Shown here in pieces: positions 32,901 to 40,478 of a stretch of 64,000 nt of DNA; within the stretch, counting starts at the first letter, position 1, and each line of letters starts with the position of its first letter. Source of the DNA: Actinomycetota bacterium (GTDB lineage: Bacteria; Actinomycetota; Thermoleophilia; Solirubrobacterales; Solirubrobacteraceae); NCBI GenBank assembly GCA_018268595.1, contig JAFDWH010000016.1:1-64000 (forward strand), read 5' to 3'. Position numbers and translations under genes: made by a program. A model generated the notes under the pieces. It did no database searches. It saw only the letters and a program-made list of their open reading frames with translations, and had not been told where the DNA came from.

Positions 32901-34364
32901 GAGCCGCGCCGCCAGCGCCAGACGCCGTTCGCGGTGGACCTGCCGCGCGACGGCAACCTGCTCGTGTTCGGCGCCTCGGGCTCCGGCAAGACGACGCTGC
33001 TGCGCACGCTCGCGCTCGCGCTCGCGGAGGCCGCCCCGCCGACCGACCTGCAGCTCTACGGACTCGACTTCGCCGGCCGCGGGCTGGCCGCGCTGGAGAC
33101 GCTGCCCCACTGCGGCTCGATCGTCCCCGGCGAGGACGAGGAGCGCGTCGGCCGGCTGCTGGCGCTGCTGCGGCGCACGATCGACCGCCGCGCCCGCCTG
33201 TTCGCCGCCGCCGGCGCGGCGACGCTCGGCGACTACCGGCGCCTGCGCCCCGACGCGGCCGAGCCGCGCATCGTCCTGCTCGTCGACTCCTACGCCGGCT
33301 TCGTCGACGCCTACGACAAGGTCGACCTCGGCGCGCTCGTCGACGCGCTGCCGCGGCTCGTCGCCGACGGACGCGCCGCCGGCGTGCACGTCGTCATCAC
33401 CGCCGATCGGCGTCAGGCGGTCCCCACGGCGATCGCGTCGATCGTCACGCGGCGCGTGATCCTGCGGATGGCGGTCGAGGAGGAGTACGCGGCGCTCGGG
33501 CTCGACCGCCGCGAGACGCACGGGGCGACGCTGCCGCCCGGGCGCGGCTTCCTCGACGACGGCCGCGAGGTGCAGATCGCGGTGCCGGGCGGCGCGATCG
33601 ACCCCGAGCGCCAGGTGCGCGCGCTCGCGCACGCCGCCGAGCGGCTCGCCGCCGCGCATCGCCCGGAGCTGGCGGCTCCGCCGGTGACCGCGATGCCGCT
33701 CGACGTGCCGCGCGCGACGCTGCCGGGGACGTCGCGACCGCTGCACGCGCCGCTCGGCGTCGAGGAGCACGAGCTGGCGCCGTTCGAGCTGTCGCTGGAG
33801 GCCATGCACTTCGCGGTGATCGGTCCGTACCGCAGCGGCCGCACGAGCGCGCTCGCGACGCTGGTCGCCGCGCTGCGCGCCTCGACGCCGGGGCTGCGGA
33901 CGCACCTGCTCGCGCCGCGGCGCTCCGGCCTGCTCGACGACGGCGGATGGACGTCGGTCGCGCGCGGGACGGAGGCGTGCGAGGCGCGCGTGGGCGAGCT
34001 GCTCGACGCGCTCGTGACGCGCGCCGAGGAGTGCGACGGCGAGCCGGAGCTGCTCGTGATCGACGACGGCGGCGAGCTGGCGGAGTCGAGCTGCGCGCCG
34101 GAGCTGGAGCAGCTCCTCAAGCGCGGGCGCGACCGCGACCTGCGCGCGCTCGTGGCGCTGGAGACCGGCCACGCGCGCCACTACGCCGCCTGGATCCGCG
34201 AGCTGCGCAAGGACGGCCATGGCCTGCTGCTCGACCCCAGCTACGAGCTCGACGGCGAGCTGCTCGGCGTCCGCCTCCCCCGCCGCGCGAACGCCGTCTT
34301 CCCGCCCGGCCGCGGCTACGCCGTCGTCGACGGCGCGGTCACGCTCGTGCAGGTGGCGCGTTAG
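29976..34364 (+). CDS. Type VII secretion FtsK/SpoIIIE ATPase with ubiquitin-like and FHA domains (EccC/EssC-like)
   Basis: 1462-aa membrane ATPase. Residues about 16-95 resemble an EsaB/YukD ubiquitin-like fold (ending LGQLGLRDGDIVGLEPL). About 107-185 is an FHA domain (LGRDP, SISGRHVVL, STNGTAIDG). Two membrane helices lie at about 250-290, followed by three FtsK domains. ATPase 1 has Walker A GTTGAGKS (677-684) and Walker B with D783-E784. ATPase 2 has GASGSGKT (999-1006) and D1104. ATPase 3 is degenerate, GPYRSGRTS with Arg for Lys (1283-). An FHA on the motor recalls Firmicutes EssC. The stop codon overlaps the convergent neighbour. Confidence 0.9.
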   Translation: MTTTAAGRHSGSHEHLHVRLTVRGAGLPSHDVELAARADATARAISDALAAHLGRGPTGALHCVRLGPLAPDRPLGQLGLRDGDIVGLEPLPPGGDTLARADAPPAELVVVAGPAAGTRIPLAPGAHALGRDPAAADVVLADPSISGRHVVLDVAADGSAAATDAGSTNGTAIDGVRLGAGERRALAPDDLLEVGRSLVGVRPYRRPDATIVEARGSRIAFNRPPRVSRAFDAATFRVEAPPQAPRGVRFPLVAAVVPLLMGVTLWVFLRSPTMLAMALFSPLMMAGSAIGDRRSGRREHAEQRAGFEARVAELEHELAAARAREVADRRAAAPDAAELAVRARRRLPELWERRPADADFLDVRVAIADQESVTAVAFGDGGDAALRARVEQLVARHRTVPNVPLRVRVREVGALGICGDARGGEALARWIVAQAAVLHSPRDLVVAAALGAGRADAWSWLGWLPHVSSETSPLDGPHVAVGDEAARDLVRRVRQLAHDRHEEPERRGRGRRRTALLLLVDDEVATEPAVVDELLADCGEVDLAVVWLARERRELPGGCGAIAELASDRAVARVTWAASGRELDDASVDGIPPDVAESIARALAPVVDVSAGGAAAEVPRHVSLVELLDLVEPTAEQIVGRWEDRDPSALRATLGAAAGAPFAIDLRTDGPHALIAGTTGAGKSLLLQSLVVSLAASHPPDRLAFLLVDYKGGAAFKDCRRLPHSVGMVTDLDEHEVRRVLVSLNAELRERERVLRDADARDLAELERRDPAAAPPSLAIVIDEFATLAREVPEFVDGIVDVAQRGRSLGVHAVLATQRPGNAVTDNIRANTSLRIALRVARAEDSEDVIGAPDAARLLPSFRGRALARSGPGELTPFQVGYVGARTTARRARAPIEVADLAFGVRRDGAAAADLGASDETDLDLLVAAIRAAAERAGIAPPARPWLPPLPDALELDPPAVGAKADDPVVVGLVDEPRRQRQTPFAVDLPRDGNLLVFGASGSGKTTLLRTLALALAEAAPPTDLQLYGLDFAGRGLAALETLPHCGSIVPGEDEERVGRLLALLRRTIDRRARLFAAAGAATLGDYRRLRPDAAEPRIVLLVDSYAGFVDAYDKVDLGALVDALPRLVADGRAAGVHVVITADRRQAVPTAIASIVTRRVILRMAVEEEYAALGLDRRETHGATLPPGRGFLDDGREVQIAVPGGAIDPERQVRALAHAAERLAAAHRPELAAPPVTAMPLDVPRATLPGTSRPLHAPLGVEEHELAPFELSLEAMHFAVIGPYRSGRTSALATLVAALRASTPGLRTHLLAPRRSGLLDDGGWTSVARGTEACEARVGELLDALVTRAEECDGEPELLVIDDGGELAESSCAPELEQLLKRGRDRDLRALVALETGHARHYAAWIRELRKDGHGLLLDPSYELDGELLGVRLPRRANAVFPPGRGYAVVDGAVTLVQVAR

Positions 34365-35956
34365 GCGCGTGGGGAGAGCGCTGCGAGCAGCCGTTCGATC
34401 AGCGCGCTGGGGTCGACGGGCACGAACGTCACGACGCCGGTCGGTGCCTCGTCGTCGCCCTCCACCGCGGTCTCGTCGATCTCCCAGCAGCCTGCCGCGC
34501 CGGCATGCGCGAACGCCAGCTCCTCGCCCTCGACGAGGACGCCCGCGGTGCGTTGGACAGCCGCGCGCACCAGCACGAGCTCCGGCATCTGCACGAACGG
34601 CTCGGCGTCGTCCTCGAGCGGCCACGCGATCGGATCGCCACCGGCTCGCGCCGTGTCGAGCGCGCTGAAGCGCGCGATCGCCGCGCGCAGACCGGCCGCG
34701 TCGGTCACGTCGATCGTCCCGCCCGCCGTGCCGGAGCTGCGATCGAGCGCCAGCACGCCGCCGGCGAGCGAGCAGCGCAGCTCGCGGGTTCCGCCCGCAT
34801 CGGTCCGTTCGAGGCACACGACCAGCTCCGGTTCAAGCCACGCCCGCAGGGCAGCCGCAGACGGACCGGCAAGGCGCGGCGGATCGCCCGCGACAAGCTC
34901 GCGGGCGGCGAGCGACGCGAGTCCCTCGGCGAGCGCGGCGCGCAGCTCGGCGTGCGCCGGGTCGGCGGGCTCCTCGGCCGGCAGCGGGCGGCCGTCGTCG
35001 CACAGCACGTCCACGAGCGCGAGCAGCTCCGCGCCGTCGAGCGCCAGTCGGCCGTCCGCGCCGAGCAGGTCGGGGGCATCCTCGGCGGCGACGAGCTCCC
35101 ATCCGTCCTGCGCGCCATCGCCGTCGAGCAGGTAGGCGACGAGGTCCGCGGCCTCCGCTGCGGTGACCGGACCGATGAGCGTCCCCGGCTCCTCCGCGTC
35201 GACGTCCTCGGCGATCAGCAGGCGCGCGCCGTAGCGGCCGGCGAACGCCAGCTTGCGTGCCGGCTCCGCATCCGCGGCCTCGGGGCCTCCGAGCGGCCAG
35301 GCTGCCAGCAGCAGGCGCTCCCGCTGCGCGAGCACCGCGCGGAAGGGCAGGCAGGCCGGGCCGAGCGCGAGTCCGCCGTCGGCTGGGGCCAGCAGCGCGT
35401 CGGCCACCAGCGCGTCGAGCGTCGCCTCCGCCTCGCCTGCGTCGAGGCCGAGCTCGGCGAGCGCCGTGGCGAGCTCCTCGCGCGGAACCGCCCGCTCCGC
35501 GTCGACACCGGCCGCGACACAGCGCACGAGCGTCGCCAGGACGGCGTCGGGCACCGCGTGGGCGGGCGTGCCCTCGGCGCCGGACGTGACCAGCAGCTCC
35601 GCCAGTTGGGCTTCGAACGCGGCGCGTGGCAGCGGCTCCGAGATCCGCAGCCCCCCGTCCTCCGCGCGCAGCGCGACCGCCCATTCGTCAGCGAGGAAGA
35701 CGTCAAGGCGCAGCGCCGGCGCGAGCGTGCGATCGACCAGCGCCACGCGCAGATGCGGGCGGCAGAGCAGCGCGAGCGCGCGTGCGAGCGCAGGAGGTGC
35801 GTCCACCGGTGCGGCATCGGATGCGCCGGAGAACGCGTGCAGCGGGCTGTGTGCGCTCGGCTGCAGCCGCGCTGCCGCGAGCAGCCCGCGCAGCTCCGCG
35901 GGTGTGAGCGGGAACGCTTCGACCGGCTGCTCCGCGTATCCGCTCGAAGCGCTCAT
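34361..35956 (-). CDS. ESX-locus hypothetical protein, 531 aa
   Basis: Large acidic, Ala/Leu-rich soluble protein without signal peptide or membrane helix. It seems to contain two repeated halves, each mixing helical segments with beta strands (VALRAEDGGLRISEPL; LVVCLERTDAGGTRELRCSLAGGVLALD). I do not recognise the family. Its place as last gene of the WXG100 operon suggests a chaperone or accessory role like that of EspG, but I see no convincing EspG motifs. ATGA overlap with the upstream gene; convergent 4-nt overlap with the ATPase gene. Confidence 0.7.
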   Translation of the reverse strand: MSASSGYAEQPVEAFPLTPAELRGLLAAARLQPSAHSPLHAFSGASDAAPVDAPPALARALALLCRPHLRVALVDRTLAPALRLDVFLADEWAVALRAEDGGLRISEPLPRAAFEAQLAELLVTSGAEGTPAHAVPDAVLATLVRCVAAGVDAERAVPREELATALAELGLDAGEAEATLDALVADALLAPADGGLALGPACLPFRAVLAQRERLLLAAWPLGGPEAADAEPARKLAFAGRYGARLLIAEDVDAEEPGTLIGPVTAAEAADLVAYLLDGDGAQDGWELVAAEDAPDLLGADGRLALDGAELLALVDVLCDDGRPLPAEEPADPAHAELRAALAEGLASLAARELVAGDPPRLAGPSAAALRAWLEPELVVCLERTDAGGTRELRCSLAGGVLALDRSSGTAGGTIDVTDAAGLRAAIARFSALDTARAGGDPIAWPLEDDAEPFVQMPELVLVRAAVQRTAGVLVEGEELAFAHAGAAGCWEIDETAVEGDDEAPTGVVTFVPVDPSALIERLLAALSPRA

Positions 35957-36873
35957 GCGCCCGAGACGAGCCGCATGTACCGCTGCATCAGCGGGCCGTA
36001 GTCGCCTCTGCGGGCCGCGTCCATCGGTCCGCTGAGCCCGTCATGGTGGGTGGCCCATCCCTCGGCCGCCGAGACGTCGACGTCGAACGCCCCGCCGATC
36101 GTGTCGCTGGCGGCGCCGTCGGTGACGACGTCGACGATCGCGACACCGGGGATGAAGCCGGCGGCGGTCTTCAGAACGGCGCTTGTCGCCCGGCCGACGG
36201 GCGTTCGCGCATGCGAGGCGTTGTAGCCCTCGTACAGCGAGAGCGGGACCATCGCCTTGAGCGCAAGCCGTCCGGCCGCGCGGAGTGTGAAGCGGCCGCC
36301 GCGTCCGACCACCGTGCGCGCCATCCGGCCGGTCGAGCGCCACACACCCGCGCCGGCGCGCCGCGCGTCGGACGTGACTGATCGCCAGGTCGACGCGCTC
36401 CCGCGCGCGAGCCCGCGCAGCACCTCGAGGTCACCCCGCAAGATGCTCTTGATGCCGTTGCGATAGCCCCACCGACGACCGCCCATGACCCACTTCATGA
36501 AGCTGAAGCGGCCCTTCGGGAACGCCCGGCTGCGGATGCGGAAGCGGCGATCGGTGACCGACAGCAGGAAGTCGAGCACGAGGCTGTCGACGCGCAGCGC
36601 TCGATGCAGGAAGCCGTCTGCATCCGCCGCCTTGGCCGCGACCGCACGGCCGGCGAGCCGGGCGCCCTCGGCCCCGTAGCGGGCGGCCACACCGCCGAGC
36701 CGCCCACCGCTGCGCGCGAGCGTGCCGGCCACGTCCGCGGCGAGGTCGGGTGGCATCACCGTCGCCGCATCGGGGGCGAGGCGAGCCGTCACCACACTCA
36801 GCTCGCCCGCGTTGCGCTCAAGCGTGCCGGCCGTGCGGAGCATCGCTCCCGGGTCGAGGAGGATGCGCGTCAC
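35953..36873 (-). CDS. Large ESX-like protein, candidate type VII substrate
   Basis: 306 aa. Residues about 1-90 form an Ala-rich helical hairpin like ESX/WXG proteins (MLRTAGTLERNAGELSVV, then RSGGRLGGVAARYGAEGARLAG). The middle is basic and aromatic (FPKGRFSFMKWVMGGRRWGYRNG). The C-terminus has GFIPGVAIVDVVTDGAASDTIGG, a hydrophobic glycine-rich segment seen in LXG-like or polymorphic-toxin proteins. No catalytic motif is recognised. Starts 7 nt after the stop of the upstream WXG-like gene; ATGA overlap downstream. Confidence 0.6.
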   Translation of the reverse strand: MTRILLDPGAMLRTAGTLERNAGELSVVTARLAPDAATVMPPDLAADVAGTLARSGGRLGGVAARYGAEGARLAGRAVAAKAADADGFLHRALRVDSLVLDFLLSVTDRRFRIRSRAFPKGRFSFMKWVMGGRRWGYRNGIKSILRGDLEVLRGLARGSASTWRSVTSDARRAGAGVWRSTGRMARTVVGRGGRFTLRAAGRLALKAMVPLSLYEGYNASHARTPVGRATSAVLKTAAGFIPGVAIVDVVTDGAASDTIGGAFDVDVSAAEGWATHHDGLSGPMDAARRGDYGPLMQRYMRLVSGA

Positions 36874-36880
36874 GGCAGCC

Positions 36881-37240
36881 TCAGTGCAGCGCGTCGTGCG
36901 CCGCCTGCTCGAGCCGGGCCTTCACCCGTGCGAAGTCGCGATGCCACTGGGCCTGCTGCGCCGCGACACGCGCCGCGACCTGTCGCATACGTCCCGCCAG
37001 CGCATGCAGCTCGTCGACCGCATGGCACGCGTCTTGGTTGCAGCTCTCCATCTCGGAGCGCCAGCGCTCCGCCGCCGGCCCCTCGAAAGCGGTGCCGGCG
37101 ACCTCGCGCTCGACGTGCGTCGCACGGTCGGCGATCTCGTCGGCGTCCGCCTCGATGCGCGCGGCGTGCGCCCGAATCGCGTCGGGATCGCCGATCGGCA
37201 GATGGCCGATGTGGGCGATGACCTGTTGCGCGGTCACCAT
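36881..37240 (-). CDS. WXG100-like (ESX) protein, FxG variant
   Basis: 119-aa helical-hairpin protein. The turn is AFEGPAAERWRSEME, an FEG in place of WxG, flanked by two long amphipathic helices (DPDAIRAHAARIEADADEIADRA and VDELHALAGRMRQVAARVAAQ). Such proteins are secreted as dimers through type VII systems or guide substrates. It lies 39 nt downstream of a canonical WXG100 gene and is a likely heterodimer partner. Confidence 0.78.
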   Translation of the reverse strand: MVTAQQVIAHIGHLPIGDPDAIRAHAARIEADADEIADRATHVEREVAGTAFEGPAAERWRSEMESCNQDACHAVDELHALAGRMRQVAARVAAQQAQWHRDFARVKARLEQAAHDALH

Positions 37241-37279
37241 CGGCGTGACCGGTCCACCGCGTTACGCTCGCGCCTCGCC

Positions 37280-37546
37280 TCAGCCGCCCGCGCTCGTGAG
37301 CGCGTCGGCGCGGCCCTTGATCTCCACGGAGCAGTCGCGCAGGCCCTGCGCCACCTGGTTGAAGGTCGAGCGGAACTCGCCCTCCCACTGCGCGCGGAAG
37401 CGCTGGGCGGCGCCGCCCTCCCAGTCGGTGCCGGCGAGCTGGGAGCTGATGCGCGCGACGAGCGCGTCGATCTCCGCCGCCTCGGCGTCGAACTTCGAGC
37501 CCATCGTCTGCATCTGCTCGATCGTCCCGCCAATCCTGCCGCTCAT
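37280..37546 (-). CDS. WXG100-family type VII secretion target (EsxA-like)
   Basis: 88 aa, typical size for EsxA/B. The WxG turn is DWEGGAAQRFRAQWEGEF at about residues 42-59, between helices TIEQMQTMGSKFDAEAAEIDAL and FNQVAQGLRDCSVEIKG. The ATG has AGGAGG upstream. First gene of the minus-strand ESX operon (four genes). It is divergent from the pseudokinase gene, which starts 104 nt away. Confidence 0.9.
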   Translation of the reverse strand: MSGRIGGTIEQMQTMGSKFDAEAAEIDALVARISSQLAGTDWEGGAAQRFRAQWEGEFRSTFNQVAQGLRDCSVEIKGRADALTSAGG

Positions 37547-37650
37547 CCGCGCCTCCTGGTCGTGTGCTGCCGCGTGGGCGGCCGACAAACTACTCAGGCA
37601 CGGTGCCACGTGCAACCGCTATCCAGCGTGTTGCCGCATGATTCCGTGCC

Positions 37651-39528
37651 ATGGACGACGGCCCGACCCCCGACCTGCGTCCCGGAGCGCGCGTCGGCTC
37701 CTACGAGCTGGAGCTGGTGCTCGCGAGCGGCGTCACGTCGACGACGTTCCGCGCCCGCCACGTCTCGCTCGGGCGCCCGGTCGCGCTGCGCGTCTTCCAC
37801 GCGCACGCGTTCGCGGCCGAGCCCGGCGCACGCGAGCGCGCGCAGGCGCAGGCGGTGCAGGCCGGCCGCCTCGAGCACCCGGGCATCGCCGCCGTCTACG
37901 ACGCCGGGCCGGCGGGCGCGGGCATGTTCGTCGCCTCCGCGCTCCACGAGGGGCCCACGCTCGCGGAGGCGATCGCGGCGGGCGACGTGCACCCGGAGCG
38001 CTGCGCGCAGATCGTCGCCGCGGTCGCCGACGCGCTCGCGCACGCCCACGACGCCGGCATCGTCCACCGCGAGGTGCGCCCGGAGGCGATCGTGCTCGGC
38101 CGCTGGGGCAACCCCGTGCTGCGTGACTTCGGCGTGATGCGCTGGAGCGGCCGGACGGGGCTCGCGACGCGCGCGGAGCTGGCGGAGACGTTGCGCTACG
38201 CAGCGCCGGAGCTCGTGCTGGGGCAGCCGGCGACGCCCGCCACCGATCTCTACGGCCTCGCCGCGAGCGCCCTCTGCTGCCTCACCGGCGCGCCGCCGGC
38301 GGACGGGACCAGCGTGGCCGAGCTGCTCGCACGGCGCACCGCCGGCCCGCCGCCGCACCTGCTCGCGCCGACCGAGGAGCTGCCGGACCTGCTCGCGGCG
38401 GCGATGGCGAGCGACCCGGCGCAGCGCACGCTCGGGCTCGCCGCCTTCGCGCAGCGGCTGACCGCCGGGGTCGCGCGCCTGCCGGCCGAGCTGCGCCGTG
38501 CGCCGTCGCCCCTGCGCTGCTCCGCAGCGCACGGGGCCGGGAGCCCGCCGGCAGCCGCACCGGCGACGCCGCCGCTGTCACCCACTCCGCCGCCCCGAGC
38601 GGATGCGACGCGTGTAGACCGCATGCGGGCGCTCTCGCCCCCGCCGGCGCCGACGGTGCGCGGCGACCGGCGAGCGCTGGTCGCGGCGACCGCGCTCGCG
38701 GCGACCGCGGCGCTCGCCGCATTCGGGCTCGGACGCGCCACGGCGCCCGGTCCGCCCCCGCCCGTCCGCGTCGGCTCCTTCGAGCTCGTCACCGCGCCGC
38801 TCTGGCAGGCAGGCGGGGGCGGCGTCGCCGGCGCGCGCGTGACGGCGCCGGTGCGCCTGCGGGGCGACCGCGCCACGGCGACGGTCGGGCTGCTGCCCCG
38901 CGCCGACGCCCCGCAGGATCCGCTCGCCGCGCTGCCGCGTGCGGCGCGCGGGCCGTTCGTACGCCCGCCGCGTCCGCTGCAAGCGGGCACGCGCCTCCTG
39001 CTGCGCTACGCGACCGCCGACGCAGCGGCGTCCGCCGCGGTCGCCTTCGCGCTGCCGACGAGCCGCGGGACGTTGCTCGCCGAGTGCGACGCCGACACGC
39101 CCGAGCGCGCCTGCGCGGCGCTGCTGGCCGGCGTCCGCCTCGGCGGCGCGCGGCCGCAGCTCCTCGTCCCCGACGCCCACACGGCCGCCACCGCCGCCGA
39201 TGCGCTGCGGGAGCTGGAGGTGCAACGCGGCACTGCCGCCGCCGAGCTGATCGGCGACGCGGCGACGCGCGCGACGGCCGCGAGCCGTCTCGCGGGCGCC
39301 TACCGCGCGGCGGCGGAGCGCGTCTCGGCCCCACGGACCGCCGTGCTCGTCGGCCTGCGCGGCGCGCTCGCCGCGTGCGCCGACGCCTACGACGCGCTGG
39401 CGAGTGCCCTCGACCGCGGCTCCGCGGCCGGCTACCGCGCCGCGCGCGCTCGCGCCTTGTCGGCCGACCGGCGGCTCGCGGCGGCCGTCCGGGCGCTCGG
39501 CCCGCTCGGATTCCAGTTGGAGGCGTGA
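37651..39528 (+). CDS. Membrane Ser/Thr pseudokinase
   Basis: 625 aa. Kinase-like domain at about 15-280, then a Pro linker, a membrane helix (LVAATALAATAALAAFGLG, about 340-360) and an extracytoplasmic domain. Key residues are changed: Arg47 for the beta-3 Lys (VALRVF), Gln67 for the alpha-C Glu, HREVRPEAI (139-147) for HRDxKPxN, and a degraded Gly loop (LASGVTSTTF). Only DFG (159-161) remains. The C-terminal domain is homologous to that of the intact kinase at 43115-45034. Catalytic activity is unlikely; a scaffold or sensor role is inferred. CATGAT lies 8 nt before the ATG. Confidence 0.85.
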   Translation: MDDGPTPDLRPGARVGSYELELVLASGVTSTTFRARHVSLGRPVALRVFHAHAFAAEPGARERAQAQAVQAGRLEHPGIAAVYDAGPAGAGMFVASALHEGPTLAEAIAAGDVHPERCAQIVAAVADALAHAHDAGIVHREVRPEAIVLGRWGNPVLRDFGVMRWSGRTGLATRAELAETLRYAAPELVLGQPATPATDLYGLAASALCCLTGAPPADGTSVAELLARRTAGPPPHLLAPTEELPDLLAAAMASDPAQRTLGLAAFAQRLTAGVARLPAELRRAPSPLRCSAAHGAGSPPAAAPATPPLSPTPPPRADATRVDRMRALSPPPAPTVRGDRRALVAATALAATAALAAFGLGRATAPGPPPPVRVGSFELVTAPLWQAGGGGVAGARVTAPVRLRGDRATATVGLLPRADAPQDPLAALPRAARGPFVRPPRPLQAGTRLLLRYATADAAASAAVAFALPTSRGTLLAECDADTPERACAALLAGVRLGGARPQLLVPDAHTAATAADALRELEVQRGTAAAELIGDAATRATAASRLAGAYRAAAERVSAPRTAVLVGLRGALAACADAYDALASALDRGSAAGYRAARARALSADRRLAAAVRALGPLGFQLEA

Positions 39529-39577
39529 CGTCGCACCGGTTGACGCTGCACTGTCGCTCACCCACAATCGCTCGCCG

Positions 39578-39793
39578 ATGAGACGCCTGCCCGACATCTC
39601 GCGCCGACTGCTGGCGGGGACGCTCGCCGCGACGCTCGCGCTGGGGAGCGCGGCGTTCCTGCTCGGGCGCGCACTCGGCGGTGCGGATCCCCCGCAGCTC
39701 GCCGCGCCGCGCCTGACCCCCGTGGCGCCCGCGAAGGGCGACGCGCTCGTGATGCCGGCGCCGATCGCGATCCCGCGAGCGGCGGGCCGTTGA
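39578..39793 (+). CDS. Small membrane-anchored Pro-rich protein
   Basis: 71 aa: one hydrophobic N-terminal helix (LLAGTLAATLALGSAAFLLG, about 11-30), then a Pro/Ala-rich extracytoplasmic tail. CACAAT lies 9 nt before the ATG. The stop overlaps the TTG start of the next ESX-like gene. A similar architecture recurs in the protein at 42044-42403. Function unknown. Confidence 0.6.
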   Translation: MRRLPDISRRLLAGTLAATLALGSAAFLLGRALGGADPPQLAAPRLTPVAPAKGDALVMPAPIAIPRAAGR

Positions 39794-40116
39794 GCGACGC
39801 CGCGACGGTCGGCGACCCGGAGGCGATGCGCGCCCTCGCGCGCGAGCTGCTCGGCCGCGCGCAGCTCGTGCGCGGGCTTGCAGCGCCCGCCGTCGGGCGG
39901 CTCGAGGCAGCCGTGTTCGAAGGTCCGGCCGCGACGCGCCTGCGCGGTGAGGCGACCCGCCTCGCCGCCGCGCTCGCCGCCGCCGCCGGCGACCTCGCAG
40001 GGGTCGCCGGGGCGCTGCTCGCAGACGCCGCCGGTCTCGAGGGGCAGAACGACGCGCTGCGGCGCGAGGCGGAGGCGGCCGCAGCGACGCAGGCGCCGAA
40101 CGGGCAGGGCGCATGA
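39790..40116 (+). CDS. WXG100-like (ESX) protein, FxG variant
   Basis: 108 aa, Ala-rich helical hairpin with turn AVFEGPAATRLRGEATRLAAAL in the WXG position. The TTG start overlaps the preceding stop (TTGA), and the gene overlaps the next as ATGA, so all three are one transcript. Likely a type VII substrate or partner. The absence of Trp makes sequence-only detection weaker than for the canonical gene at 37280-37546. Confidence 0.68.
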   Translation: MSDAATVGDPEAMRALARELLGRAQLVRGLAAPAVGRLEAAVFEGPAATRLRGEATRLAAALAAAAGDLAGVAGALLADAAGLEGQNDALRREAEAAAATQAPNGQGA

Positions 40117-40478
40117 GGAACGCGGTCCAGCCGACCGACGTGCGTGCGGCGGGGCTCGCGTTCGCGGCCGCGCGCGACGACGCGGGGCAGGCGGCCGCCG
40201 GCCTGAGCGCCGTCGCGCTGCCGGCGATGCCGCCGGCGATGGCGGCGAGCCACCGGCACGCGCTCGCGGCCGCGGCAACGCGCCTGAGGGGCCTAACCGC
40301 GGTCTGTCATTGCACCGCTGCGCGGTGTTGTTCTGCCAGTATCTCGGTCCCTTGCGCCGGCGGCTCCCCCTCGTCCTCTCCGCGCTCGCGGTCGCGATCT
40401 CGCTCACGGGCGTTGGCGCGGCCGATGCGGTGCGCGCCGTCAGGCGTGCGCTGTTCGCGCAGAACGCCGGCGCGGTGA
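40113..40478 (+). pseudogene. Truncated ESX-like gene, 3' end replaced
   Basis: The frame opens by ATGA overlap with the preceding ESX-like gene and encodes about 60 plausible residues (DVRAAGLAFAAARDDAGQAAAGL ... HRHALAAAATRLRGL). It then abruptly becomes Cys/Ser/Arg-rich (CHCTAARCCSAS) where it enters the antisense-like frame of the collagen-like gene. An ESX protein would need another helix of about 30 residues. The gene appears broken by loss or replacement of its 3' part. A very short functional product is possible. Confidence 0.5.

Noticed and set aside
28860-34817. Minus-strand open frame of 1985 codons opposite the secretion ATPase
   Set aside because: Long antisense frames are expected in very GC-rich DNA. 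Its composition is Arg/Ala/Val-rich without domains, and the plus strand has clear Walker, FHA and FtsK motifs.
34361-35956. EspG-type secretion chaperone
   Set aside because: Length (531 aa) and sequence do not show EspG motifs. Only position in the operon suggests it, so it is left as hypothetical.
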